Positions 51,787 to 63,600 of a DNA stretch of 64,000 bases are shown here, in pieces. The stretch is from Straminergon stramineum (Eukaryota > Streptophyta > Bryopsida > Hypnales > Calliergonaceae). Within the stretch, counting starts at the first letter, position 1; the number at the start of each line of letters is the position of its first letter. The notes beneath the pieces were generated by a model that ran no database searches, had not been told where the DNA came from, and was given only the letters and a program-made list of their open reading frames with translations. Both the position numbers and the translations under genes were made by a program. The stretch lies in assembly GCA_963920665.1 (NCBI GenBank), contig OY987269.1, forward strand, positions 13,084,501 to 13,148,500. Reading direction: 5' to 3'.

Positions 51787-52017
51787 ATGGCTGCCGAGAG
51801 TGAAGTGGAGCTTGAGCTTGAGCGTGAGGCTGCAGAGGGAATGGAGGATTTGTGGGCCAAGCTGCCAGAGGAGGTGCAGCAGAAGATTTTCAAGTGTCTT
51901 CGTTGGCGGAAGCTTTTTCAAATGTGTGCTGTGAGCAAGAGCTTCAACGACGGGATCAACCGTTACGTGCACGAGTTGCCGTTATTTCGAACTGCCGTCT
52001 CCATTCATCTGCAGTAG
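51787..52017 (+). pseudogene. F-box protein fragment, 76 codons
   Basis: The ATG at 51787 opens a frame with an acidic start (SEVELELEREAAEGMEDLW) and then an F-box: LPEEVQQKIFKCLRWRKLFQMCAVSKSFNDGI. It stops after SIHLQ. F-box proteins normally continue for several hundred residues with kelch, LRR or FBA repeats. Downstream, other frames give pieces that could be decayed continuation (EDLHLAICCSSPIGMLINAL near 52060, a piece containing LNLAQKCLGALHFGG near 52210), separated by stops and shifts, but this is weak. It is either a pseudogene of an F-box/kelch-type gene or a short F-box-only protein that could bind SKP1 without a substrate domain. No splice donor that rescues the frame was found. 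Confidence 0.55.
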
Positions 52018-54114
52018 TACTACTCGTGCATAACGACTTCTGAATCCTTGCTTGTATGAGGATCTTCACCTTGCCATCTGCTGCTCATCGCCGATCGGTA
52101 TGCTCATCAATGCTCTACTGGGGAAGCTTATCAGCGTGAGGTTTTGAGCACATTCGGAATTGTGAATGTTGCAGAAGGTTTGCCTGTCGTGATTGTCTGA
52201 GAGAAGAGTCTAAATCTAGCGCAGAAGTGCTTGGGTGCGCTTCACTTTGGCGGTACACTGAATTATCTGGTTTGTGTGTGACACTAATACCACTGCCACA
52301 CTATTTTAAATTAGTGTGGACTGAAATATTACTGCATCGTGCGAACTTTCACAAATAAGAATTTTTGTACCGACACTAGTGGACAGCGTTAGGGCATTGC
52401 ACCACAGTAAGTCATTGAATAGTAATTGAACCTTGAGAAAACTGGTCCTCACCACCTGAAAATTGCTGTTGCTCAGTTTGGCCCCAGAAATTGACACTAA
52501 GTTCTCCCTTTGACTCTTTTTTCTTCTCTTGCAGTCCCTTCGCCGACATTGACTTCTTGTACATAGTTGGTTGCTTTTCATCAATTGTGTTGGAAGATTG
52601 AGATAGTGGTGAATTCCTATGGGACATGTCTCAAATGGAAGCACGCTCAAGTGGTCATGCTGGTGATGCAGTTGATAGGGGTGGAGATGCCTTTAGTGGA
52701 ACAAAAGTCTCAACAAGTTCGGTTACGGGGAGGGAAACTAAGATTTTTTTTTCTTGCGTCCTGCAGGCGGATTGATGGGCTGACGCGGTTTCCATTTTAC
52801 CAGTCAGTAGGGGAACACCCATTTCAACCTCTTTCACAGCTCCGAGTTCCGTGATTTGATGCTGATTGTCTCAGAGTGAGAATCTTCAAGCTATGAGTAT
52901 CTACTAACTGGGTCATTTCGGATTGCATTCTAAGGTAGACGCACGAAATGTGCTGTCAGTCGGTGCAACCGCGGGAGTAATTTGTAACACTAGTATCCTA
53001 TGTTGTTGGATAAGATGTGACTACGTTGTATTGCATAGCAATTTGAAAAATTCTTTTGGTCATTTGGCCCCAAGACTCTGCATTCAGTATTCTACAATCT
53101 TATCAAAACTTGGGTTTCGCAAGAAGTCAAATGTACTGTGACACAAAACACCACAAACTTGACTTCTTGACGCATGGATGGTCAACTACTTGGGAAATTC
53201 TTGGAATTCAAGGACCAAATCTGAAAAGCATTCTTCAAATGTAATTGCAACTTCTTGATCCGACATTTTCAGGAAATTAACCAGATGATGAAAATTAAGA
53301 ATTTCCATTCGCTGCTATACGTACACGTTCAGGGTTAATACTGTATACCAGTGCAGATTCGACGCACCACGTTGGTGGAAAGTGTTTGTAGTCTTTAGTT
53401 GTCCAACACTCTATAATGGATCTCCTCGTTGCAATTCAGGGTTTTGTCGCTGCACGTGTTGTTTCTAGTAACGAACAGTAATCGATTGTTTCAACATTAA
53501 ACTCTGAAGAAGTTGTGAAAACTCACCCTTCTCCCCATTACCAAGTAATAACTCAAAATCCAAACATTCACTGTAGAGAGCATGCATGGTACATAATGAG
53601 TGGTCAATGAGCGTGCCTTCTTCGAATATAGTTTGATACATCCCACGGGACATGTGCACAAGTTTGTGCACAAAAAGAATCTGCATTCCTTTTCCAAGGA
53701 TATTGAGGCAGCTCCTTAAAGAATGTCGAGTGATTCTCCTTCTCATGAATGGTCGCAGATGTTTGTTAGACCTAAAATGTGAAACGGAAGCTGGACAAAG
53801 AACTATCTTCTCAAGAGGGGATAACTGTACGAGTCATGTACCTCATATTTTAGCCTAAAGTTGTGTAATGTACGATTTAATGAGGTAGTGAGCCACGCAG
53901 CCGTTTGTCGTCTCCCCTAACAGCTGCCTTGTTTTCTCTCTGGAGTTCTTGGAGGCGAATCAATACTGATGAGGCATTGCTCTTCATGCCCAAAGCCCCA
54001 TATGCAGCTAGTGCCATTCTTAGAGTATTGTTGTCAGGCTCAATTCTGCATCACGGAATGATCCATTCAGTTTCTAAAATTTTGGTGAAAATTTAAAAAA
54101 ACCTACATCATTAA
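52018..54114. other. Intergenic, no supportable gene
   Basis: It may hold remains of the F-box gene up to about 52300. A Ser/Thr/Gly-rich plus-strand frame near 52626 and a Gln/Ser-rich minus-strand frame (52412-52627) overlap each other and lack domains. The stretch before 54114 includes the 3' flank of the PPR gene. Confidence 0.45.
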
Positions 54115-57100
54115 CTATAAACTCATGACGACACTCAGCTCATATCTATACGCACTTAACAACAATTGAAAAATGACGGAGCGATCAATCCAGGTAGGCC
54201 TGTACCCTTGGGCCAGAACCTCGGCGTATAACTCGACAAAGGTCTCCCAAAGCTCCAGTTGTCCCAAGCATGAAAGTATAGGCTCGTACGTTTTCCAATT
54301 GGGCTGCAGTTTTTCTTTTTGCATACACGCCAAAATCTGGAAACCACCCCACGAAACACTCATATTTGAAAAACCTAGGTAAATTCTGAGATAATTACAA
54401 ACCAGTCAGACCATGATCACATTCATCGTTTTATAATTTTCAGTACAGGTATTTGAACTTCAAAATTTTAGCCTCACCTCCAGACACTTTCGCCACTTCA
54501 AGCCTCGACTGTAACTATCAACCAAGATGTTAAATATCTGAAGACTAGGCGCATATCCAGCCTGTTGAAACTCAACGTACACCTGTAGCCAAACAGCACA
54601 GAGGAGTAGCCATGAGCAGTTGCGCTGAAGCCTAAGCATGGGAGAGAAATAATCATCGCATAACTTTCTGGGATCTTGTTGTCAATTGAAAGAAGATTCC
54701 ACCACATCGTAGAATAAAGTTTTTGGACGCCACATGAACAAACTATCGATTTTCAAAGTATTCATTCTAGGTGAACCCAAAATTGACCTAGGCTCTCATG
54801 CTGAGATCATGCACACGATTGGATTTTGGCTCAGCTTGCAAATAGGAGCAGTTACTCAATGTCCGACACGGGTTGTTATCTACTTGGAAAGTTCTACACT
54901 ATGACCGGGGTGTTCAAAATTACTTCGGTAAACGGAGATGACATCAACAGACTTCGCCTCATTCTGCGGCATGTCAAGAAGACTTAACATTATGTCAAAC
55001 AAAAATGAAATACTACGCTGAACTGACAAAACAATCTGTAAATGTACCTTGTGTAATCGATCAAGTTTTCCACTTCTACCAACAGCAGAGAGAAGATTAG
55101 AAGCCATGATGTCCGTAAGCTGTAATCGTGCGTTTTTCAAGTCTTCATACACAAACAGAGAAGTCTCCCAGTCCTTAAGCCTGTTCACAAGATCGGTAAG
55201 TATTATAGACATATCTCGCAATAATGCACTTATTTAACGGAAGTCGACAGAATTAAACTACCTGCATCTACAGGAATCATCAAAGCACCAAACAATCAGG
55301 ACAAAGCCTTACTAATTATCATAAGCAATCAGATCAATACCTGCTACATGCTATCAACATTTCTGTATAAGCAACGTCATTCAATGGAATTCTTCGTGCT
55401 CGTAAGGTTTTCCCAATTGCCAGAGCCTCTTCAGAACGATTTCCTTTGTTCAAGACCATTAGAAGGGCTCCATATGCAATATTGTCAGGAGCTATGCCCG
55501 CTGCAACCATCTCCTCAAACGCAGATTGCGCATGTTCGTACATCCCTGTCCATTGCAATATGAAGGACACATGAATATGATTACAGATGGGATGACTTTG
55601 TTACAGGCAGTCTCATGTAAGCAAAGGATTACATATACTGACATGAAGGATATGAATAAGCAGACCTGCATTGCTGTAGGTGAATACGAGACTCGTATAT
55701 GTAACCACGTTAGGCTTGCATCCAGCTTTTTTCATATCATCGAATATCTCCCGCGCCTCATTGTACATGCCCTGCACGCAGAATATGGTCACATTCAATA
55801 AATGTGTCGGGTGGAGTGAATAAGATCCAGTCCAGCACATCTCAAAAGATCCACTCTTAGCTTCAGAAACTTATTAGTGGTAATATATTGTAAATCTAAA
55901 AGATCAACATTATATCAATATTAAGATAATGTTGAATAAATGTCATGTTTATTTTCACTAAAGGTTAACTTAACAGATGCCAATATAATACTAAGTAAAT
56001 GCCAGGACACTAACAGCAAACTAAAATTACGTTTACACTATTTTCTTTACACTAACATTAACACAGTAACATCGGGGTGATACGATCTTTGAAAACGAAA
56101 TTGAAACGGTCTTAATTTAAACTAAAATACTACTGTACACCCATGAACCATAATGGAGGCATAATGAAATAGATGGCATGATGGAGGTTGATGGCATGTT
56201 GCAAACGGATTCTGTGTTAGAAGTGGTCTTACAAGCTTTGCAAAGGCATTGATAAGTGCTGAGCAGGGCTCCACAGTCAAAGGCACGCCAAGACCGATCA
56301 TTTTGTCATACAAGTGTTTGGCTTGTTGGTGATCTCCAAGACTTCCAGCAGTTTTGATGAGTTGTAAAAACGTGACCCCATTTGGTTGAACCTGTTCTTC
56401 TTCCATGACCTCCAGCAACACTAAAGCCTCAGCCAACTGTCCAGCTTCTACGTACGCTGTAATGGCTGCATTGAAAGCCGGGGCGTTCAACACTATCCCC
56501 CGAATCCTCGCTTCATGAAAAACATCTTTCACTTTCTCTGGGCACCGAGCTCGTGCACAGGCCGCAAACAGAGAGCATATGGTGACCGCGTTTGGTTCAA
56601 TTCCAGTTTCGGCCATGTCATGCAGAAGCTCTCGAGCTTGCTCATATTTCCCAGCAGCTGCATATGCATCCACCAGGCCATTGAAAGTGACGAGATTTGG
56701 TCTCCGTGATCTCTTCTTCATCAGGTTCAAAACTTCCTGAGCTTTCTCTGGATGACCCGACTTGCCAAACGCATTGAGCAGCGAGGAGTAACTCACAACG
56801 TCTGGTTCAAACCCTGCTTTCACTATGAGACCAAACACTGTGAGGGCCTCCGTGTGCATTCCCTGAGATGCGTAAGCCCCCAAGAGAGTGTTGAAAGTCA
56901 CTATCGTTGGAGACACACCTTCCCCTGTACATAGCCAATTCCTCATAGTTGGAAAACTTAACAGTGAGAAATTTCCATAGCAGGCAATGCTATATCTAGA
57001 AAGAAACAGCTCCATGAATGTCAAATGAAGCATCCTGGTGTATGGCAACCCTAAAAGACAATAGTGAGGATGAACAACAATGCAGTAGTAGAAAAAACAC

Positions 57101-60100
57101 CCCAAAAAGTATTCTAGAAAACTTAGTTGCGTTAAAATTGCTAGGAAATAAGTTAAAAAAATATTTTAAGTGGCATTAAAATTGGTAGAGTTTAATGCGG
57201 CTAAGTTTTGTAGGATACCTCTAGGGAGTTGGAAACTTAAAAACTGAGAAATTCCATTCCAATCAGCGGTATTTCTAGAAAGACAAGCTCCTTACCCGTC
57301 AAAACAAGCATCCTTATGTATTGCAATCCTCAAACACAACAGTGCAGATTTCCCCAGTAGAAAACAATACCGAGTAAGACCGCATTACAATTGTCAGGGT
57401 TCAACACAACTAAATCTTCTTGAATAGATCCCCGGGGGAACAGGCATATACAAATGAACTTGGATAAATCTTTCTTACCATTCATCATATCAAAAGTTTC
57501 ACGTGCCTTGGCAATCTCCCCGCGTACAGCATATAAATGCAGGAGAGCATTGAAAGTGATAACATCTGGTTCACACCCATTCATCTTCCGCATTTCATTG
57601 AAGAGCTTGGTTGCATCTTCAAAGCGGCCGAGTTTTGTCAAGCAGTTGAGTATTATGTTGTGGCTGTATCGGTCAACAGGCACTTTCTTCGAGACCAGGT
57701 GATTGTAATATGCCACTGCATGACGTGGTTGACCTCCAGATTTAAACGCGGACAGAATGATGTTGTGTGTCATGAGGTCGGGGCCAACACCGTTGTCGGT
57801 CATACGCTTGCACACTTCTAAGGCTTTGAACCATTCGCCACTGCGTCCACATGCGTTAATTAAGTTGTTGTAAGAGCTTCGGCTTGGTGCAATCTGTGTT
57901 TCAAAACGATAATAACAATGAGCACCTTAAGCATTCACAATATTATCAATGGAATTGGTCACTTAAAAACCTTGATTCTTAGATCCTTCGAAATCAAAGC
58001 TCCATGTTGCTCAAGGAGATACGGAGCAAAATCCATGCATAGTCGAAAATCCACCCCTTTAGGGAATTCACACCAAATGGAAATTCTAAACCCAAAAAGT
58101 TTAAGATTTAAACTCGAGTTAAGTGTCTGCACCTAGGGTGCAAATCTTCACCATAATCCGAAGTGGCACATGACATGGCGGTTGGTGGCGGTTGGGGTAT
58201 ATTTTAAACCCGAAGTTAAATTCTACCCCATGAGATTATAATCTTTAAAATAATTAGATGTTGGAAGAGAATAGTGAGGGTATGTAAATCCTCGGGAGAG
58301 GATGAGGTTTATTTACCCCTTGAAGGTTAAATTCCCTCCTTTGTGTGAACGAGGAAATTTTTTCCTCACATGGGTTATATTATAAACTCTTCATATTAAT
58401 CCCCACAAGCTTAAAATTTATAAACTCCCTTTTCATCACCCTTGGTTGTGAATGAATCCATAGGTATTCTAGAAAACCTGGTCACATTAAACCTTGTCAA
58501 TTGCAATGCCAATTAGGACATTTTCTAACATGAACCCTGACATTTTCTAACACAAAAATTGTAGATTTTCCAGAATATCTCAAGAGGAGGATTTTCTACT
58601 TTAGCTAAGTCCTTAGCAGAAACAAGAGGTGCCCACGAATATGAAAGAGAAAGGCGTCATTGACTCAAACTTCAGAAGCTAGGGAGCTTACACAGGCCCG
58701 CTGCATGTCATCAAAAATTTGCAGAGCCCAACGCCATTGTCCAGCTCGACCATGAACATTCATCAATGCATTGTATGTCTCCACATCTGGCTTGCACCTG
58801 AATTAACACCAACACTTCACGATTGAGAATTTTAACCCCCAAAGAGCCAAGGATTCATAGTATGGAAATGACCAATTCTATTCCGTGTTGTGCAAAATAT
58901 AACCCAGATGGGACCAAGCTTACTATCGCTAGATTCAGTGAAAAGCATTGCCTGTGTTAGCCAATAAATAAATCAAATTGAACCAAATTCAAAGTTACCT
59001 GACCTCCATTCCTGCATCTCATAAAAGAGACTTCGCGCATGGTCGGCTTGCTGATGCCTGGCGTGCAACCAGATCATGTAGTTGTAGATGTCAGTCCGTG
59101 CCCGGTAACATTTCTGGTTCTTCATCCAGTTGAACACTCGCAAACTGTGTTCTAAGGCCCCTGTTCTCGTCATTTCCTGCAACAACATTCGGAATGCTCA
59201 AGTTATAATTATGCTAAACTTATGCTCAAGTTCAATAAGGTAGAGGACACTAAAACCGTTAAAGACCTCATCCCGTCTCTTAATGACCCACCCCTGCTAC
59301 CAACGGCAACTCATCCCTTCCAATCAACACTTGTTTGGCCTTCAATTAGCAAATTCAGTGTAACCATGACTTGGCAAATAATGTCTACGGCCACTCCTCT
59401 CTGAATGGAAACGGGATTGTCTACTACACGTTCAATAGTGGTCTAAAACCTCACACTTTGAATAATTTCAAGAAGAACTCGTCATCCATCGCGTGATATA
59501 ACAATTTGATCCCAAGAGAGTTGGCTCTTAGTGATCTGTGTATTGAGTGGTCTCCCAATGAAACAACACTTCTAAAGATTGGTTAAAACGCTCAAAGCAA
59601 CGGAAAGAGTGTACTCGACCTAATTCCAACATTATACCACAACCTTCTCAGAATTCATGTTAGCCTAATTCCAAAAATTAGAGCAAAGTTCAACGTTCTC
59701 AGAATTCACGGTAGAAAGCTAGAACGCGTGGTCAAAAGGGATGCAATCAACATAATTTTACAAGTCAGAAGTTTCAATAAGTTCTTCCGAGCACGACCTC
59801 TTCCGGAGAAGGACAAAAACGGCAATTACGATGTGAAACCACAAGTCAGGAAACGCACTAGTATTCCAAAACATTAGAGCAAAGTTCAATATTCTCAGAA
59901 TTTTCGGTAGAACGCTAGAACGCGTGGTCAACAGGATGCAATCTCTGGAAAATTACATGTCACAGATTTCCAATAAGATCCTAGTAGCAGAAATCGACGC
60001 TGAAAACGACAATTCCGACATGAAAGCCACAAGTCTGAAAACGCGCTAGTATTCCAAAACATTAGAGCAAAGTTCAGTATTCTCAGAATATCATGCTGGA

Positions 60101-60610
60101 ATGCTAGGAAGCGTGGTCAACACAATGCAATGCATGGAAACTACAAGTCACAGATTTCCAAAAGGATCTTATTAGCAGGAATTGGAATTCAAATTGAAAA
60201 CAATCTTTACGACATGAAAGCCAGGAGTATACCGAGATGAGTGCAGGGAAATTCTTCCGGTTAAAGCGACCGAGCCAGGAATTGAGAATGGCGTCAATGT
60301 CGTCCCAGTGATTGAGGGCCAGAACCTTGGCCACCACTTCCCTGGGACTCCAAACCTCCTCGCCCTCACTGAACTGCCGTTTTTTGTACTTGGACGGCAC
60401 TCTGGCCATGGTGGTGGCCATCTCCTCCTGCGTCGCAACTTTCTTGGTCCAGACATCTCTCAAAGGCACGCTGGGTTGTCGTCCTGGATTCTGGTTTTCA
60501 GACACGGACTGCCTAGCAAACACAAGTTGGACATGACGCTTCGGGGGGTCTCGGGGAAGGGAGAAAAAATAGGGTTTAGTCCCTGCCTCGAACCCTAATG
60601 GGTGCCACAT
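54115..60610 (-). CDS. EMB2654: Pentatricopeptide repeat protein, EMB2654 (At2g41720) type
   Basis: Ten minus-strand exons: 60610-60233, 59176-59004, 58797-58692, 57893-57479, 56924-56233, 55771-55666, 55545-55341, 55180-55048, 54582-54478 and 54336-54115. Phases are consistent throughout and give 844 residues, near the about 820 of Arabidopsis EMB2654. Exon 1 carries a basic plastid-targeting-like start and LGRFNRKNFPALI. Then come RVFNWMKNQKCYRARTDIYN, CKPDVETYNALMNVHGRAGQ, IAPSRSSYNNLINACGRSG and CKRMTDNGVGPDLMTHNIIL, followed by P-type 35-residue PPR helical pairs to the end. The match to EMB2654 is collinear. In Arabidopsis that protein binds plastid RNA and is needed for trans-splicing of rps12; the same role is inferred. 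There is no PLS, E or DYW domain. The exon 2 donor (GTCAGG) is weaker than the others but is required by phase. Other open frames across the gene are intronic read-through. Confidence 0.93.
59679..60235 (-). repeat. Three tandem about 190-bp units in PPR intron 1, abutting the exon 1 donor
   Basis: Units start at 59679, 59875 and 60063 with TAGAGCAAAGTTCA (periods 196 and 188). Each contains a GCTAGRAMGCGTGGTCAA motif. The first two end in TAGTATTCCAAAACAT, while the third ends at CATGAAAGCCAGGAGTATAC, overlapping the exon 1 splice donor. Confidence 0.75.
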
Positions 60611-60990
60611 CGCAACTAGTTTCTCGAATTTCAATTTTCTTCTAATTCCATCCTGCAATTACTACGTACCAGGAGTTGCCCATGACAAATCTTTCACCTG
60701 AACTTCCAACTTTGGGGTTTCGTCCCTGCCTCAAACCCTAAAGAGTGCAACATTGCAACTACGAAGTCCAATTCTCTTCTCATTCCATATCACTACGTAC
60801 CAGTAGTTGCCCATGTCAATCTTTCCCCCTCAATTTCCAACTTTAGGTTTTGCCTGATGAATGCAAAATTGCACCTGATTTCTCGAATTCCAATTCTCCT
60901 CTAACTCCATTCTACATGCCAGTAGAAGTATATGCCAATTTGTCCCCCTTCACTTCCATGGAAAACTCAGGGCTCCCAACAGCAACTTTC
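60560..60990 (-). repeat. Triplicated 5' border of the PPR gene
   Basis: Three degenerate units (period about 131-144 bp): about 60560-60716, 60717-60845 and 60846-60990. The first two share CCCTGCCTCRAACCCTAA and ACTACGTACCAG, and the units share CTCGAATTYCAATTYTC-like text. Unit 1 carries the PPR start codon, unit 2 a paralogous ATG, and in unit 3 the ATG is lost. Confidence 0.75.
60694..60753 (-). other. Relic upstream ORF of the PPR gene (19 codons)
   Basis: The ATG at 60753 reads MLHSLGFEAGTKPQSWKFR and then stops. The main protein starts MWHPLGFEAGTKPYFF. The shared LGFEAGTKP shows that this frame is a duplicated copy of the PPR N-terminus. If transcription begins upstream it would be an upstream ORF. 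Confidence 0.6.
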
Positions 60991-63293
60991 TCATGCAAAG
61001 GCTACACAGCAAAGTTAGCCGAACCTAGCAGACGATCCAGAGCTAATTAGTCTTTTAGCAAACTGAGAGACAAGAAACCTTGCGCAATTTTGACATAAGC
61101 TCTCCACCATTTAAGAAACGCAAGAGGGAATGCCAAAAATTTGGAATGGAATACCACTTCGATTGTAAAACCAAACATGACTATTCTTGAAAGACAAGTT
61201 AAAGCACACCACTCGGGTTCATTCACCAAACGCTATATTGCAATTCTCCATCACAATCTGCTGCAGAAGCTTACATTCAAAATCGCACTCCCACCTCATG
61301 CCATTGCAGATGCTTCGTCTCCAATGGAAATCACTAAACCCTGCATACGCTATGTAGGCTTTTCGGCAAGGATTGATATCCGGATGAGGTTCCCGGGTAT
61401 ACCTTACAATCCAAGGAGAAGATTTCAGTGCAAAAAGTGGTACGATACCCAAGCAGATAAGTTATCAGACGCACACGAAACCTTCAGCTGTCTGTCATGT
61501 CTTCTTTTTTTTCAATTCCTTCCAGCACGTGCATTTGCCGTACTCTTACTATTGCTTTCAAACAGTTTCAGATTTCAATTTGTAGCAAACTGAAGTAGGG
61601 GTTTGCTTCAGCCTCACATCTGCAACTCCAGAGGAATAAGTTAGTGTCTTATATGGAGTTGTGGACCATTCAAACAGGCACCGCCGTAAAGGACTTAACA
61701 AGGTTTCGAGTTTGCTAGTTTGCGGCAAATCTGGTTTAGGGTTTCCGATTATTTGCTTCGGAAACCGAATTGAAACTAATTGAACATGTGCTTAAATTAG
61801 TGTCAAACTTTGCTTGCTCCAGTCTCACATCTGCATCCTCGGAGAATCCAAGGCGGGCAGCAGATCTAGCTCCAAACCATAGGCGATTACCAAACTGGTA
61901 ATTACAAGTTTTCGAGTTTGCTAGAACGGCAAATCTGGTTAAGAGATTTTTCAAATTCGAAGAAATAGTAAAAGGGAGTTTACAGTCAAAGGGAGTGCGG
62001 CCCCACTGTGAGTGTGGAATCCAGTCAACTTTTGTTGTGCTTGCAGTGTTATTAGTATCATAATGTTGAATGGGAGTCACTCAAACACTCATCGACAAAG
62101 ACACTCCAAAAGCGATGGTTCAAGGTGCAGGGTACAATGAACTTGGACAACCCTAGAGCTAGAACAACAGTTTGGTAGCAGGACTTAGAGTAAGCTCGTG
62201 TTAGTTTGCTAAGACGACAACGCAGCGCCTGACAGTTCAGAGTCTTGTGAAAGAAGGACGCTCTTACAACTGCAGTTAACGGAGCATAATCCATGCTCTA
62301 CGAGCCATGGTGTCTGGTACGTCCCCAAACGGATTGTTCGGCTTTACGTCTAGGAATGCATGATGGGGGAATGGAAATTCGAGGTTAAGAGTCTTGGGTT
62401 TTCAAGCTTTTCGATGTTTCCGTTGGTGTTGCTGCCGGATTCTAGAGGATTTTGGAGGTGTGTTGAAATCGGGTTTGTTGTGAGCAGTTTAATTGCGTGA
62501 CAGTTATCTTTGAAGGTTTGGGTTGGGAATTAATGTAGAAAAGGATCTGTAACGACGCACAAACTTGTACTCCTTTTAGGTTTAGCTTTGAGTATGCTAG
62601 AATTCTAGAGTCAGGGGGTGTCAGAGATTTGTGGCTTGGAATTGCACGAGGCAAATTCAGATAGAAACAATGAAATCAGCAGGAGAGGTTGCGAGTTCTA
62701 GAAATCCTAATCAGTTGTGTATTGGGGGTGTATGAGTGCGAGACTTGCTCTCCGTACCTAGAGGATTGAGGTTTTGCAAAAGAGACTTGAGAATTCTATG
62801 TGAGAGCTAGTGAGGACTTTACTACTAGAATTCGGGGCTGAGAATCGTGAAAATGGAAAGAAAGAAAGAAAGAAAGAAGAAAATATTGCAAAGGGGTACA
62901 TTCAAATACATTCAAATACATTCAAATACTATAGGCGTCAGATCTCGCAATTTCCACCTGGCAATTTGCAGATTTGTTACCCAAGTGGTCACATTGAAAG
63001 TTTGAAAACCGTCTTCCTCCAAAGTATTATTCGAAGTACTTACCTCGGTGTAGAGCTGTGTAACGTGGTTCTGAAATTGCCTTCTTCTGTGGGCCAGCTC
63101 TAACCCCCCAAATTGACGCAATTCAGTTCTGGCCTACAAACTATGCAATTTCTAATCAAGTCAACTGTTCCCACATTAGGAAGATGTGTCTCTTTTAGCA
63201 AGTAGATAACCTTCCCACCGATCCTGTTTTGAACTCACATGGTGTTGAACTTTCTGGGCAGGTAAAGGGCAAAGCGGATACGTACCTCTCAGG
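60991..63293. other. Divergent intergenic region, PPR gene to NPF gene
   Basis: No supportable gene. The frame at 61141-61593 has no domain. It holds a (GAAA)n run (about 62857-62880) followed by three tandem ATTCAAATAC units (about 62899-62929), and must contain the promoters of both flanking genes. Confidence 0.5.
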
Positions 63294-63600
63294 ATGGATG
63301 AAAACGCAGACACGACGACGACGACGACGATGGTAAGCTACTGACCTTTCTGGAACTCGTTTTCTAATTCTGCAGTTACAAGGGTGTCGTTTTGTTTCAT
63401 GACCTCCGGCAGAGGAGATTGACTGATTGAACAGTTATCACATCGGTGGGTGCAGAGTTCTGTCAAAGAGGAACGACTGCAAGAGGCTGTAGTGAGTGCT
63501 GAGAGCGAGCAACTCACCGGAGATGGAACGGTGGACAGGAAGGGCCGCATTGCTAATAGACGGAGAACAGGCGGCTGGAAAGCTGCTCCTCTTATCTTCG
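63294..63600 (+). CDS. NPF (NRT1/PTR) family transporter, exons 1-2 (gene runs off the right edge)
   Basis: Proton-coupled transporter family for nitrate, peptides or hormones at plant membranes; the substrate cannot be told from this fragment. Exon 1 (63294-63332) reads MDENADTTTTTTM and ends at a GTAAGC donor. Exon 2 (63456-63600) follows a GTGCAG acceptor in phase 0 and reads SSVKEERLQE, then GDGTVDRKGRIANRRRTGGW and KAAPLIFG, ending in phase 1 at GTATGT. GDGTVDxxGxxxxxxxTGGW and the following segment are the conserved NPF N-terminus before the first membrane helix (normally xNExxERxAYYGI), whose exon must lie beyond 64000. The (ACG)6 microsatellite lies in the coding exon. Minus-strand frames here are shadows. 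Confidence 0.75.

Noticed and set aside
52412..52854. Overlapping Ser/Gln-rich frames on both strands
   Set aside because: Low complexity, mutually overlapping, no domain or homologue recognised.
61141..61593. Plus-strand frame of 150 codons between the PPR and NPF genes
   Set aside because: No domain, no splice support and atypical composition; kept as intergenic.
63044..63550. A minus-strand two-exon model (63550-63346 and 63099-63044) with consistent phase, reading through ELENEFQKELAHRRRQF
   Set aside because: The first exon lies opposite the NPF exon 2 and its intron. The NPF reading has a clear family match and the minus reading has none, so the coherent splice is taken as chance.
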